Part shown: positions 1 through 8,490 of the stretch, piece by piece
Layout: the number at the start of each line of letters is the position of its first letter
Numbering within the stretch: position 1 is the first letter of the stretch
DNA from: Solirubrobacter pauli
Lineage (GTDB): Bacteria > Actinomycetota > Thermoleophilia > Solirubrobacterales > Solirubrobacteraceae
Assembly (NCBI RefSeq): GCF_003633755.1
Contig: NZ_RBIL01000001.1
Span: 791,426 to 855,425, forward strand
Direction of reading: 5' to 3'
DNA: 64,000 bases
Program-made: the position numbers and the translations under genes
The notes under the pieces: generated by a model
Seen by the model: only the letters and a program-made list of their open reading frames with translations
Told to the model about the DNA's origin: nothing
Databases searched by the model: none

Positions 1-474
1 TAGGTGGATGGCGGTCAGGTTGCCTTTCTGATCGAGCAGCCACGTATCTCCGCCGCCCTGACGCAGCCGCGGGTACGCCCGGCGCCACGTCTTCAGCGAC
101 GACCCGACCGTCGCCCGGCGCTTGGCGTGCAGGGCGGAGCCGAGGATCTCAAACCCGATGATGCGCTTGGCGTCCGTTCGCACGATCAACCCACGGCCGT
201 AGCTGAGCTCGGTGTACTCACCGGACCGCTGGATGTCGCCGGGCACGCCCCACGCTCTGATGGCGGCGTTCTTGCTCGCTCCGAGGCGGACCTTCCCCAC
301 GCGACCCGCGGCGTCGAAGACGCGAGGGCGGCCGATCGCCGCCGCGTCGGCGCCCGGGCCGGGCGTTGCCGACCTCGCGTCCACCGCCGTGGCCTGCACC
401 GAGGGCGCAGTCGCGGCGGGCACCGCAAGCGCCGCAATCGCCCCCGCTAGCCCCGTCAACAATCTGCCGACCAT
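1..474 (-). CDS. Secreted protein of unknown function, C-terminus beyond window
   Basis: The reading frame starts at ATG 474 and stays open for 158 codons to the window edge, so the C-terminus is missing. A purine-rich AGGGGGT ribosome site lies just upstream. Residues 1 to about 28 form a signal peptide (Leu/Ala core, cleavage near VPAAT or VQA). The mature part has a pattern G-x-S-x(n)-W-G-x-P-x-D followed by a central Y-G-R-G-L strand, as in small repeat domains of secreted actinobacterial proteins. No catalytic motif is visible. It lies downstream of the 670-1002 gene on the same strand and may belong to the same operon from the 1269-1314 promoter. Confidence 0.7.
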   Translation of the reverse strand, partial: MVGRLLTGLAGAIAALAVPAATAPSVQATAVDARSATPGPGADAAAIGRPRVFDAAGRVGKVRLGASKNAAIRAWGVPGDIQRSGEYTELSYGRGLIVRTDAKRIIGFEILGSALHAKRRATVGSSLKTWRRAYPRLRQGGGDTWLLDQKGNLTAIHL

Positions 475-669
475 CACGACCCCCTGGGAAGACAACGAGA
501 TGAAGCTGCTTCAGAAGCAACCGCGGTTGCGCAGGCAGGCGGACGCCCGTCTCCGTGACCGGAACCGCACGGGACACTGCATCCGCGTCGAAGGCCCACG
601 CCGGGCATCGATCTGCGGCGACGCGGGCGCCGCGGTCGACGTTCGACCGGCGCGCTGTCTGCCGGAGCG

Positions 670-1002
670 TCAGCGCACATGTTGCTTCCACTTGACGACG
701 CGGTCGATGTCGAAGCACAGGAGGCGGTCGTTGCCCTGTCCGGAGCACTCGAACCCTTGCACGATGCGGACCGACGACCCGCCGCCGGCGACTTTGTAGA
801 ACCCGCGGACCACCCGGCGCGCCTTCGCGCACGAGACGTCGCGCGTTCGCAGCGCCGATACGTCGACGGTGTAGTTCGGGCGCTTGACGGTGAACCCCGC
901 GCATTTGGTGACGGGGCCCGCTCCCGCAGGGGCGGTCATCGCCGAACCAAGCGCGACCGCCACCGCAGCCAGCACGCCCAACCGGATTATGTACGTGAAC
1001 AT
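670..1002 (-). CDS. Small secreted cysteine-containing protein
   Basis: The 110-residue product has a clear signal peptide (residues 1-28, cleavage after PAGA). The mature part is about 80 residues with four Cys, probably two disulfides, and a basic C-terminus. The start is supported by AGAGGAAG about 5 nt upstream of ATG 1002. It follows the Arg-rich leader ORF 1018-1263 by 15 nt on the same strand. I do not recognise the family; its length and Cys pattern recall the small secreted protein at 9981-10385 in the same island. Function unknown. Confidence 0.72.
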   Translation of the reverse strand: MFTYIIRLGVLAAVAVALGSAMTAPAGAGPVTKCAGFTVKRPNYTVDVSALRTRDVSCAKARRVVRGFYKVAGGGSSVRIVQGFECSGQGNDRLLCFDIDRVVKWKQHVR

Positions 1003-1017
1003 CCGCTTCCTCTTCTG

Positions 1018-1263
1018 TCAGATCACGCGAACCGACCGCGGGCGGGCCGCCGCGTACTCGCCGGTGACCGGGTAGTCGTATGTCGTCGTCCGCACGATCG
1101 CGGACGACGCGGTGTGCCGACGCGCGGTGTGGCTCGGGCGCTCGGCACAAGCCCGCGCGCGAGGCCTTGGCACGAGGCCGCGCCCTCGACCGCCGCGCGT
1201 GCGTGGCGCTTCGCCCCGTCGTCCATGACCCACGATCCGTGACCCTTTCCCCGCTGTCTGCAC
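1018..1263 (-). CDS. Arg-rich leader ORF (module A)
   Basis: This 81-codon ORF starts at GTG 1263, 5 nt after the CGTAGCGTCG element, and has an internal in-frame GTG at 1233 exactly 10 codons later. The sequence after that GTG (VGHGRR) matches the start of the M23 protein at 7051 (VSHGRR) and the leader ORF at 10821 (VRHGRL). The rest is Arg/Thr-rich without a signal peptide or known domain. It may be a real small basic protein or an exported-protein N-terminus that has lost its body. Supported by position and by similarity among the modules, not by family recognition. Confidence 0.45.
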   Translation of the reverse strand: MQTAGKGSRIVGHGRRGEAPRTRGGRGRGLVPRPRARACAERPSHTARRHTASSAIVRTTTYDYPVTGEYAAARPRSVRVI

Positions 1264-1268
1264 GGCGC

Positions 1269-1314
1269 CGACGCTACGTGTCATCGTCGACCGGGGAAAC
1301 GTCGCAAAGTGATG
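1269..1314 (-). promoter_or_regulatory. Promoter module copy A
   Basis: On the minus strand, CATCACTTTGCGACGTTTC (1296-1314) is followed by exactly 17 bp and CGTAGCGTCG (1269-1278). The same layout occurs at 6971-7016, 10739-10784 and 14489-14534. The hexamer TAGCGT fits a TAnnnT -10 element, with TTTCCC as the matching -35 at 17 bp. The GTG of the leader ORF begins 5 nt downstream, so a leaderless transcript is likely. Whether the extended upstream conservation is sigma or activator contact is inference. Confidence 0.65.
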
Positions 1315-1326
1315 AAGTGACGGCAA

Positions 1327-1342
1327 TTGGCGTTTCCGCCAA
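1327..1342. promoter_or_regulatory. Palindromic operator copy A
   Basis: A perfect inverted repeat, TTGGCG-GAAA-CGCCAA (minus strand), with further pairing outwards (GGCAA on both flanks). It lies 12 bp upstream of promoter module A, the same distance as in copies B and C. Unlike B and C, no divergent mini-LuxR gene is found on the other side, so this copy would be controlled in trans. Confidence 0.6.
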
Positions 1343-1776
1343 GTTGCCCGTGCTCGCGACGCGCCGCCCGCGCCGGGCTGCACCAGTCGCATCGGCGGCG
1401 GACGGGCGCCGCGGTCGCTCCGAGCTGGTCGCGCCGACACGTGTGCCCAGCGTCAGCGCGCCGCTCCATCGTCTCCCGTCGCGGTCGAACTCTGGCAGTC
1501 GAGGCTGCGACCGTCCGTGTGCGGCACGCGCCGCCGGAGTTCGACCCCGGCGGACGCTCCGTATCCGCGATACGGAACCGCGAACCGCCAGTGTGCGTGG
1601 ATCCCCCGCGACTACGCACTGACGCCGCGGTTACGTAGGATTGATGCGCCTGCCCGGCATGCGTGGGGCCGTCGTCGATGCGGTCCTCAGGCGTGATGGG
1701 CCCTGAGACCAGACGAAGGGTGCGCCACCGGTCGGCGCAGAAGCCGCTCGCGGCCGACGCGGTCGGGCGGAGCGAG
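1343..1776. other. Intergenic stretch, no gene seen
   Basis: All frames across these 430 bases translate to Arg/Pro/Ala-rich sequence without family resemblance or ribosome sites. In the other modules a mini-LuxR gene occupies the equivalent position beyond the operator; none is detectable here. A short run at 1707-1719 resembles the -35 region of the mini-LuxR promoter (accagacgaagg) but has no matching -10. Confidence 0.4.
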
Positions 1777-3852
1777 TCAGAGCATCCGCACCGTCACTCG
1801 CAGTTCGTTCGCCTTGACCTTGGCGACGGCGCGCCGCTGCGCGGGCGTCAGGGTGAGCGTCACCGTGGACGCCCCACGCTCGAGCGTGACGCGTTTGGTT
1901 GCCGCGATCGCCTTGCGCATCTTGCCCTTGCGTTTGGTCGTATAGGTGAGCGTGATCCGAACCCGGCACTCGGCCGCGCCTTCGCAGCGCACGCGCAGTC
2001 TCGAGACGCCCCGTTTGTCGATCGACACCCGACGCTGGCTCAGCGTGACTTGCGGGCTGCCGCCCGAGGTCGCCGTAGGCGACGCCGCCGCAAGCGGCAT
2101 CACCGGGACAGGCGCCGGGACCGCAGTTGCGTCCGGTGCGGGGGTCACGGCGACGGTCGCGGTGGCTGTGACGGTCGGTGTCGTGTACGCCGTCGGGGTG
2201 GCGGTCATGGTGGGCGTGGGCGTCGTCGTGGGAACGGGCGTCGCCGTGGGCGTGGGCGTGGGCGTCGTCGTGGGAACGGGCGTCGGCGTCGGCGTGGGCG
2301 CGATGCACGCGTCGGTGGAGATCCGCTGTGATGAGTAGCCCACGTCGCGCATGACGCCTGCCTCACCCATCGAGCTGGTCAACGCGCGCTGCTGGCGCGG
2401 CAGGTAGAAGGGGCTCGAGTAGGCGCTGAACGTGCGACTGCTGCCCGCCTTGGTGAAGCGCGCCTCCACCCGGAGAAACGTGGTCGGTGCCTGTAGGCAG
2501 GAGCCGATCCGGCGCGCGTAGAGCTCGACCGGCGTGACGGTGACCGTATGTTCGCCCGTCGCCGGTTTAAGGTCCGCGAGCTCGCGCCAGGTCGCGCAGC
2601 CGGAGAGTGCGCATTCGCCCGCCGAGTCGCAGCGATCCGTCACGCAGCCCTGACCGACGACCTCGCCGACGATGATGCGCAGGCTGTTGATCTTGAAGCG
2701 ACCGGCCGCATCCCAACGGACCTTGAGCCCATAGGCGTTTGCGACCGACGGTTGCGTCACGTCGCTCGGCGGCTGGCCGTCGAGCGCCAACGCGATCTTC
2801 GGGCCGTCGCTGGCGATCGCCCGGCCATGCAGCAGCGCGTCGCGGACCGGCTCGGTGCGCGCATCGCTGTCGAAGTTGGCGTTGGGCCGGCCCAGGTCCG
2901 GCCGGTACACGAACGTGCGTGCGCGGCCGTCAGTCGCGATCTCCGCGAGGTTGCCGGGTTGCTGCGCGCCGAGCCGTTCCGCCTCACGCCGTGTCGTGTG
3001 GACGTCACTGCCGCCGACGATCCCCACTCGCAGCCCGTAGCGCAGCAGCTGTTCCCAACGCACGAGGACGTCGTGCTTGACGGTTTCCTCGCCGGTGAAG
3101 ACCTCCAGCGACCGCATCTGCTCCGGGAACTCGACCGTGCCGCGGTCGCACGCGCCCGCGGTCCAGCACCCCCACGTGTTCCCGCTGCCCGGATGGTTGA
3201 TGGCCCCCCAGCCGCCCGCGTCGCGGACGCGCTCGAGGTACTGCCATTCCTTGTTGTCGGTAGGACGATTGACGACGTAGTCGGGCGTGAAGTACGCACT
3301 GAAATGGCCGGAGCTCGTCAGCGGCGGCGAGCTCCCGAGCTCCTCGCCCATCAGCATCCGCACCCCGTGCCGCGGGGCGCTGCGGTTCGCGCTATCGCGG
3401 ATCAGCCTCCAGCTCGAACGCCCGAAGGTCTCATCGTAGGTCGGGAACCCCAACGGGGGGTCATAGGACTTCAGGCCGAGCCAGGCGCCGTGCTCGGCGA
3501 GAACCAGCCAGTCCAGGCCGGCCCGGCTGGCCGTGCTTGCTACCTGATCGACGACGTACGCCGCGCACGCCGTCGCCTGAACGCTCTCCTCGCTGCGCGG
3601 CACGGGATCGTCGATCACGTTGTTGTCCCGGCACACCCGGTTGGTCAGCAGACTGGAGTCGCCGCCGGCATGCACATGCACGTCTCCGGCCTTCCAGCCC
3701 GTGAGCTCGAGCGGTCCTGTGGTCTGCGCGGTCGCGGTGGCCGCGCTCAGCAGCCACGTGACCGCCACGGTCCCGAGGAGCACCACCAACCATCGCCGCG
3801 CCCAGGCGCCGCTACGAGCACGGCTTCTAGCCATGCGACCAACCACGTCCAT
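1777..3852 (-). CDS. Secreted PHP-domain (CehA/McbA-like) phosphoesterase
   Basis: The 691-residue product starts at ATG 3852 behind GAGAGGAAG; the frame is open further upstream but without a ribosome site. A TM/signal segment at about residues 17-42 (WLVVLLGTVAVTWLL) implies export. The mature domain carries PHP metal-binding motifs in order: DVHVHAGGD, LAEHGAW, INHPGSGN and GGSDVHTTR, as in CehA/McbA-type metal-dependent hydrolases. A later all-beta region leads into a long Pro/Thr repeat linker (translated from 2130-2310) and a C-terminal beta domain. Substrate unknown; a phosphodiester or carbamate is possible from the family. It stands alone on the minus strand. Confidence 0.82.
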   Translation of the reverse strand: MDVVGRMARSRARSGAWARRWLVVLLGTVAVTWLLSAATATAQTTGPLELTGWKAGDVHVHAGGDSSLLTNRVCRDNNVIDDPVPRSEESVQATACAAYVVDQVASTASRAGLDWLVLAEHGAWLGLKSYDPPLGFPTYDETFGRSSWRLIRDSANRSAPRHGVRMLMGEELGSSPPLTSSGHFSAYFTPDYVVNRPTDNKEWQYLERVRDAGGWGAINHPGSGNTWGCWTAGACDRGTVEFPEQMRSLEVFTGEETVKHDVLVRWEQLLRYGLRVGIVGGSDVHTTRREAERLGAQQPGNLAEIATDGRARTFVYRPDLGRPNANFDSDARTEPVRDALLHGRAIASDGPKIALALDGQPPSDVTQPSVANAYGLKVRWDAAGRFKINSLRIIVGEVVGQGCVTDRCDSAGECALSGCATWRELADLKPATGEHTVTVTPVELYARRIGSCLQAPTTFLRVEARFTKAGSSRTFSAYSSPFYLPRQQRALTSSMGEAGVMRDVGYSSQRISTDACIAPTPTPTPVPTTTPTPTPTATPVPTTTPTPTMTATPTAYTTPTVTATATVAVTPAPDATAVPAPVPVMPLAAASPTATSGGSPQVTLSQRRVSIDKRGVSRLRVRCEGAAECRVRITLTYTTKRKGKMRKAIAATKRVTLERGASTVTLTLTPAQRRAVAKVKANELRVTVRML

Positions 3853-4699
3853 GCACTTCCTCTCACGCGTCGACGGCGCCAGGCCGGTTGACCGGTGGCG
3901 AAGTCTCTCGCGGATCGTCAGTTGCGGCAAGGGCACAAAGTGAGGAGCTACCACGGTCGAGCTCGACCGATACCAGTGCGCAAGCGGTGCGTGCCAGCCG
4001 CAGCCGCGGGGATGCGCCGCAGATTGCCGGCCTTAGGCGCTTGTCACCTGCAGACTCGGCTGTCGAGTGCGTGCACGCGTCGCGTCGGACGAGCCGCGGG
4101 CCTTGTCACTGCACGGGTCACACGCCCGGGCAGGCCTTACGTGCACTTGATCGCTCGTGACCCACGGCGAAGGGTGACGTCAATTCGAAATGGCGTCTGT
4201 GCGAGGCCTTCGGTCGCACAGACTGCTCGACATGCGCGGACTACCGGCGCGACCGCTGCTTCGAACGCCGGACCGTACCGAGCCTGCGGCGCGCACGTAT
4301 CGGCGTGGGTTTCGTCCGATGGAGCGTCAGGCCTACCAGCCGCGGCGCGCGGCAGCGCGGGCCGGCTTGGACCGACGGACGCGACGAGCCTGCACCCGGC
4401 GTCGCGGGAGGCGCCAACGGTGCGGTATCCGTTGCGACCGGCGGGACGGTCCTGACGATCGGGCTCGCATCCGGCGTCGCCGTCGGTGATGGAGCCGGAG
4501 TCGCGGTCGATGTCAGCGCCGGATGATCACCGAAGTTGGTTTGACGTGACCATTTGAGCCCGGAAGAGCGAGAGTCGCGCCCGCCAGCGGCGTCGTGGCC
4601 CTGACGCGGCACGGCTCGACGAAACGGGAGCCGGTTCCACTGAGCGTTCGCTCCGGATACGGTGGCGCGCGGTCGCTTGATCGAAACGACGAGGAACAC
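3853..4699. other. Long intergenic region with a degenerate promoter-module copy
   Basis: No convincing gene. On the minus strand 3927-3945 reads CCTCACTTTGTGCCCTTGC, resembling the upstream box of modules A-D, but the expected TAGCGT at the right distance is GAGACT, so it is at best degenerate. At about 4241-4540 the minus strand encodes a Pro/Thr/Ala-rich run like the linker of the neighbouring phosphoesterase, possibly the remnant of another secreted protein. Confidence 0.35.
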
Positions 4700-5578
4700 G
4701 TGGACAGGACGCACTCAGAGCAGCGACGACTGGCCTTGGACGGGCTCACCGCAGCGCTGGCGCTGTCGGGTTGGGTCGCGCTTGGCAGCTTCGTGCTGGC
4801 CGTGGCAAATAGTCAGAGCGATGACGGGCTCGGGGAACACCCGGTACGCCGGATCACGCTCGGCGTGCTGTTGCTGGGCTTCTTCGTTTTCGCTCTGTGG
4901 AAACGCCGTGCGGTGTGGGCAGCCCTTACCCGCCGTCCTGAACTGGTGGTCGTGCTCGCGGCGGCGCAGATTGCCGCGGTGGCGGCCGACGAAGTGGTGG
5001 GCGGCGCCTACGTCGCGGTGAGCCTGACGTCGCTGGGTCTCGCCGTTCTGGCGGCAGACGACCGGCTGGTCTGGGCGTGCGTCGCCGTACTTGAGGTCGG
5101 ATTCGTGGTGGGGCTGCTGTCGCGATACTCGCTGGCCGAGCTCGCCGACGACGGAGAACTCGGCGGGGTCGTGTCGTCGATCGTGAAGTTCCCCGTCGTC
5201 GCGTTCATGTTGCTGGCCATCCGCAGGCTGTTCAACCGCTTCTCCGACGGCGCCGGAGAGATGCTCATGCTCCTGCGAGCCGGAGCCCCGGCACTGACCC
5301 CGGCGCTCGACCAAGCCGTCGCGTCCCGTGGGGCGCCGCTGCTCCTCGGGCCGGGCGAGCCCCAACCGATCGTGATCGACCTCACGCCCGCCGAGGTCCG
5401 GGCGGTCGAAGGGCTCGCGGCGGGGCGCGCCCCCAAGCAGATCGCCTTCGACCAGGGCGTGACCCTCGCAACGATCCGGACGCACCTCAAGCACGCCAAG
5501 CGCAAGACCGGGGCGCGCACGCTACGTGAGCTGGCCGCGTTCGTCGCTCGTCCTGACTGGCCGCGGGTGACGCGATGA
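4700..5578 (+). CDS. Membrane-anchored LuxR-type HTH regulator
   Basis: The product is 292 residues from GTG 4700, chosen because GACGAGGAA precedes it; the longer frame from 4595 has no ribosome site. Residues about 15-190 form several hydrophobic helices, followed by a cytoplasmic linker and a C-terminal LuxR/GerE-like helix-turn-helix (DLTPAEVRAVEGLAAGR to TIRTHLKHAKRKTG, about 230-280). There is no receiver domain. It overlaps the next gene by 4 nt (ATGA), so the two are translationally coupled and probably act as a pair. A membrane sensor directly carrying its DNA-binding domain is inferred; the signal is unknown. Confidence 0.82.
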   Translation: MDRTHSEQRRLALDGLTAALALSGWVALGSFVLAVANSQSDDGLGEHPVRRITLGVLLLGFFVFALWKRRAVWAALTRRPELVVVLAAAQIAAVAADEVVGGAYVAVSLTSLGLAVLAADDRLVWACVAVLEVGFVVGLLSRYSLAELADDGELGGVVSSIVKFPVVAFMLLAIRRLFNRFSDGAGEMLMLLRAGAPALTPALDQAVASRGAPLLLGPGEPQPIVIDLTPAEVRAVEGLAAGRAPKQIAFDQGVTLATIRTHLKHAKRKTGARTLRELAAFVARPDWPRVTR

Positions 5579-6591
5579 CCACGCTCGTCCCGACGACGCC
5601 GCGCCTGGCAGCAAGCGGTGCCGAGCTCACCGCGCTGGCCGAGCGTTTCTGTCTGCGGGCGTTCGCGGCCGGAGCGTTCTTCTGCGGCGCGGCAGCCGTC
5701 AGCGCGCTCGTGATGCTGCCCCTGCGCGATTCCGCAGATCCCGTGACTTGGTCGACGCCGACCGTGCTCTTGACGGCACTGGTCGCCATCGCGGCGTTCG
5801 CGGTCGCGTGGCTGCCCGCGCCGGTGTACCGCGCGCTGTGCCGGCGGCCCGACCTCGAACTCGTCCCGGTGATGCTGGCGGCGGCCATGCTTGCCTATCC
5901 GCTGCGCAGCGAACTGTGGTGGCCGTCGTGCGCGTTGGTGATGCTGGTGGCCCAGGTCGCGCCGCTGCGCCGCACCTGGAGCTACTGCGCGGTCGTGTTG
6001 ATCACCAACCTCGCCGCCCATGCGCTCTCCGGGGACCTGGCCGAGTCCCCAGCCGTGTCAATTTTGGGACTCTGGATCGGATTCGGCTTCTGGACGACGC
6101 TGACGGGCTTGGTCGTCGAACGGATCGCGCGGCACCTTTTGCGCGTGGACGTCGGGCAGGTCGGGCCGCCCGCGAGCACCGCCGCGCTGGCGCTCGAGCT
6201 GGCCACCTGGGCCGCGCCGAACCGGGCCGCGCAAGACGCCGACCCTGAGCCCGCCGGGTCGTCGCACGGCGTGCCTGCGGAAGCGGTCACGGTGGTCGAG
6301 GCGACACCATTCGAAGCGGTCGAACCACGCGTTCCAGCTGTGGTGCCCGCACCGGCGCCCGCGTCGAACGCGCTCGCGGACCCAACCCTCAAGTTGACCC
6401 GTAGGCAGCTGGAGGTCGTCGCCCTGCTTGCCGACGGACATCGCTACGACGAGATCGCCAAGTGTCTGTCGATCTCCCGCAGGCAGGTCCAGCGGCACGT
6501 GACGTCAGCTGTCGAGCGGCTGGGCGTGCACAACGCGAACGAGCTCGTGGCAATCGCCGTCGCCTCCGGTTTCGTACCGCCTATGAGCTAG
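5575..6591 (+). CDS. Second membrane-anchored LuxR-type HTH regulator
   Basis: The 338-residue product has the same architecture as its coupled upstream neighbour: N-terminal hydrophobic helices (about residues 25-190), an Ala/Pro-rich linker (about 200-265) and a C-terminal LuxR HTH (LKLTRRQLEVVALLADG to ISRRQVQRHVTSAVERLG, about 270-325). No phosphoacceptor domain is seen. The two proteins are diverged paralogues with the same helix layout. The context, next to mini-LuxR genes and repeated promoter modules, makes control of the secreted-protein operons plausible but unproven. The ATG at 5575 overlaps the previous stop. Confidence 0.82.
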   Translation: MTTLVPTTPRLAASGAELTALAERFCLRAFAAGAFFCGAAAVSALVMLPLRDSADPVTWSTPTVLLTALVAIAAFAVAWLPAPVYRALCRRPDLELVPVMLAAAMLAYPLRSELWWPSCALVMLVAQVAPLRRTWSYCAVVLITNLAAHALSGDLAESPAVSILGLWIGFGFWTTLTGLVVERIARHLLRVDVGQVGPPASTAALALELATWAAPNRAAQDADPEPAGSSHGVPAEAVTVVEATPFEAVEPRVPAVVPAPAPASNALADPTLKLTRRQLEVVALLADGHRYDEIAKCLSISRRQVQRHVTSAVERLGVHNANELVAIAVASGFVPPMS

Positions 6592-6655
6592 CCGCAGCAG
6601 ACCACGATGGAGCTGATCCTCGAGGCCCCGTGGTCAGCGTCCGCGCGGCCCGTCC

Positions 6656-6883
6656 TTAAGGGTCCAGCGGGATCAAGCCAAATCGCAGCGCCTGGACGGC
6701 GAGATGCGTGCGCGAACGCGCTGCGAGCTTGCCACGTGCGGCGGCGACATGCGCTCGCACCGTGCGCACGGTGATGCGCAGCTCAGCGGCAATCTCGGCG
6801 TCGGTACAGCCTTCGGCAACAAGCACGACGACCTCGAGCTCGCGCGCAGTGAGCACTTGAGGGGCGGCGTCGGCGTTGCCCAT
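6656..6883 (-). CDS. HTH-only mini-LuxR regulator (module B)
   Basis: At 75 residues this is essentially only a LuxR/GerE DNA-binding domain: LTARELEVVVLVAEGCTDAEI at 11-31 and the recognition helix region TVRTVRAHVAAARGKL at 38-53. It ends in GLIPLDP, nearly the same tail as the mini-LuxR at 10421 (RLIPLDID), so the two are recent paralogues. It is divergent from the M23 operon across operator B, the layout of an autoregulated local regulator. There is no ribosome site; ATG 6883 lies 9 nt after a TAGCGT hexamer, suggesting a nearly leaderless mRNA. Confidence 0.85.
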   Translation of the reverse strand: MGNADAAPQVLTARELEVVVLVAEGCTDAEIAAELRITVRTVRAHVAAARGKLAARSRTHLAVQALRFGLIPLDP

Positions 6884-6892
6884 GGCGACGGC

Positions 6893-6930
6893 ACGCTACC
6901 CCGCCGCGCAGCCTTCGCCCACCGGACGAA
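6893..6930 (-). promoter_or_regulatory. Promoter of mini-LuxR gene B
   Basis: The minus strand carries TTCGTCCGGTGGGCGA (6915-6930), a 16-bp gap and TAGCGT (6893-6898), 9 nt before the ATG. The mini-LuxR gene at 10421 has the corresponding TTCGTCTGGTGAGCGA, a 15-bp gap and TAGCGT. The -10 hexamer is the same as in promoter modules A-D. Confidence 0.5.
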
Positions 6931-6942
6931 AGTGGGGAGCCA

Positions 6943-6958
6943 TTGGCGGAAACGTCAA
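6943..6958. promoter_or_regulatory. Palindromic operator copy B
   Basis: TTGGCG-GAAA-CGTCAA is an inverted repeat with one mismatch, between the divergent mini-LuxR and M23 operon promoters and 12 bp upstream of promoter module B. Placement between two divergent promoters fits a shared binding site, probably for the mini-LuxR protein. Confidence 0.6.
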
Positions 6959-6970
6959 TTGCCACCGCCT

Positions 6971-7016
6971 CATCACTTTGGGACCTTTCGCTAACGACCG
7001 GCCGCTCGTAGCGTCG
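6971..7016 (+). promoter_or_regulatory. Promoter module copy B
   Basis: CATCACTTTGGGACCTTTC (6971-6989), exactly 17 bp, then CGTAGCGTCG (7007-7016). The ATG of the 10-codon leader begins 6 nt later at 7022. It should drive the contiguous plus-strand genes from 7022 to 10385. Confidence 0.7.
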
Positions 7017-7021
7017 CCGGC

Positions 7022-7054
7022 ATGGGACCTGCCAGGAGAGGAACGGGATCGTGA
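7022..7054 (+). CDS. Ten-codon leader peptide (module B)
   Basis: This tiny ORF reads MGPARRGTGS and stops in TGA overlapping the GTG start of the M23 gene (GTGA). The ATG is 6 nt after the -10-like element, the expected transcription start, so it would be read from a leaderless mRNA. The AGGAGAGG site for the main gene lies inside it. Module D has the same arrangement; in modules A and C the equivalent ten codons run in frame into the following ORF. Confidence 0.5.
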   Translation: MGPARRGTGS

Positions 7055-8490
7055 GTCACGGACGACGGACGGCGCGTCTGTACGCCGACGGGCGCAGCGC
7101 AGCGGGCAAGTCGGTGGAGGCGACGGCTCGGAGCGGCTCGCAGGATCACCTGGTGCGCGCGGCGGCGCTCGCGCTGCTGCTCGCCGTCGGCGCCTGGCTG
7201 CTTGCCGGCGAGCCAGCCGACGCGCGCAACAAACTCAAGGTGAAGGCGACGCCCGCGACGGTTGCTCCGGGGTCGAGCGTCAGGGTCGTGGTCACCGGCA
7301 CTTCGCGCACCCGCTGTGCGCTCACGGTCCGCGCTGACCGTGCCGGTTCGCGTCCGTCGGTTCGCCGCCGCGTCGCACGCCAGAGCCGGCTGGCAATCCC
7401 GGCCTCCAGCGCTGCCGGCGTCCGGATCGTGACGGTTCGCTGCGGCACGCAGACGGCCCGCACGCGCTTCACCGTCGCCGCCGCAACTGCCGCTCCTCCC
7501 GCACCGTCGCCCGCCGCCGACGAGCACGAGACCTACGGCGAGCTGCCGATCGACATCAACGAGATCGCCGGCTACACCGTCGGCGACGGCCTCGGCGGTG
7601 GCGAATACACGACCCGCATTCCGTTCACCAACGGCACCCGAATCCGCGTCAGCCAGGGCGCCAACGGCGGCTACTCGCACGGGAACGCCTACACACGCAA
7701 CGCCGTCGACCTCCCGGCCGCCCTAGGCACCCCCGTGCGCGCCGGGTTCTCCGGCGTCGTCGCCGCGGCCGTAGGCGGGTGCCCGACCACCACGCAGTGG
7801 GGCTGCAACCGCGGGTTCGGCAACTTCGTGCTGCTCAAGAACGTCGACGGCACGTGCGCCCTGCACGCTCACCTGACAGCGATCAACGTGAGCCCCGGAC
7901 AGCCCGCGGCCCGCTACACCCAACTGGGTACGGTCGGCACCTCCGGCAGCTCCACCGGCGCCCACCTGCACTACGACCGAATCGACTGCGCGAGCCGGGC
8001 CTCGCTCCCGTGGTCGTTCGAGGAGGCCGGCAACCCGCGCGAAGGCGCCTGGGTGACCTCCTCCAACGAGCCCGCGCCCGCCGTCGCTCCCCCGACACCC
8101 GACCCCGCCCCCGCCCCCGCTCCGCCGTCGGCGCCCGCGCGACGGCCGATCACGGTCGACAACCGCGTCACCAACGGCATGAGCATGCGCGAGGACTCCA
8201 GCCCGGCCCGCCTGACGACCAAGGCCTGGATCCGCTGCGGGACCCGCGGCTGCAACATCGGCGGCACCGAGCGCGGCAGCGGCGGCACCTACGACGCGGC
8301 GGTCTGCCAGACCTCCGGTGAGCGCACCACCAACGGCAACGACTCCTCCGCGGCCGACGACGGCAACCCCGAACGCTTCGAGTCGACGCGCTACTACGGC
8401 GTGCGGCTGCATGACGGCACCTTCGGCTTCATCAGCGAAGTCTGGATCCGTGCGAGCGACCGTGGCGGACTGGGGCTGCCGGGATGCTGA
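7051..8490 (+). CDS. Secreted M23 metallopeptidase with SH3-like tail
   Basis: The 479-residue product starts at GTG 7051 behind AGGAGAGG. It has a long basic N-region and hydrophobic segment (about 35-53), a beta domain (58-142), then an M23/LytM peptidase with zinc and catalytic residues visible: H210 (YSHGNAY), D220 (NAVDLP), H272 and H274 (LHAHL), H305 and H307 (GAHLHY). A Pro/Ala linker (about 350-370) leads to an SH3-like region similar to that of the 8594 protein. M23 enzymes usually cleave peptidoglycan cross-bridges. It heads the module B operon. The roughly 34-residue extension before the hydrophobic segment is unusual. Confidence 0.85.
   Translation: MSHGRRTARLYADGRSAAGKSVEATARSGSQDHLVRAAALALLLAVGAWLLAGEPADARNKLKVKATPATVAPGSSVRVVVTGTSRTRCALTVRADRAGSRPSVRRRVARQSRLAIPASSAAGVRIVTVRCGTQTARTRFTVAAATAAPPAPSPAADEHETYGELPIDINEIAGYTVGDGLGGGEYTTRIPFTNGTRIRVSQGANGGYSHGNAYTRNAVDLPAALGTPVRAGFSGVVAAAVGGCPTTTQWGCNRGFGNFVLLKNVDGTCALHAHLTAINVSPGQPAARYTQLGTVGTSGSSTGAHLHYDRIDCASRASLPWSFEEAGNPREGAWVTSSNEPAPAVAPPTPDPAPAPAPPSAPARRPITVDNRVTNGMSMREDSSPARLTTKAWIRCGTRGCNIGGTERGSGGTYDAAVCQTSGERTTNGNDSSAADDGNPERFESTRYYGVRLHDGTFGFISEVWIRASDRGGLGLPGC

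Noticed and set aside
3927-3945. Fifth copy of the CATCACTTTG box upstream of the PHP-domain gene
   Set aside because: Several mismatches and no TAGCGT at the required distance, so not counted as a module.
4241-4714. Minus-strand frame with a Pro/Thr/Ala-rich run that looks like a secreted-protein linker
   Set aside because: No start, no ribosome site and the flanking residues are low-complexity; mentioned only as a possible remnant.
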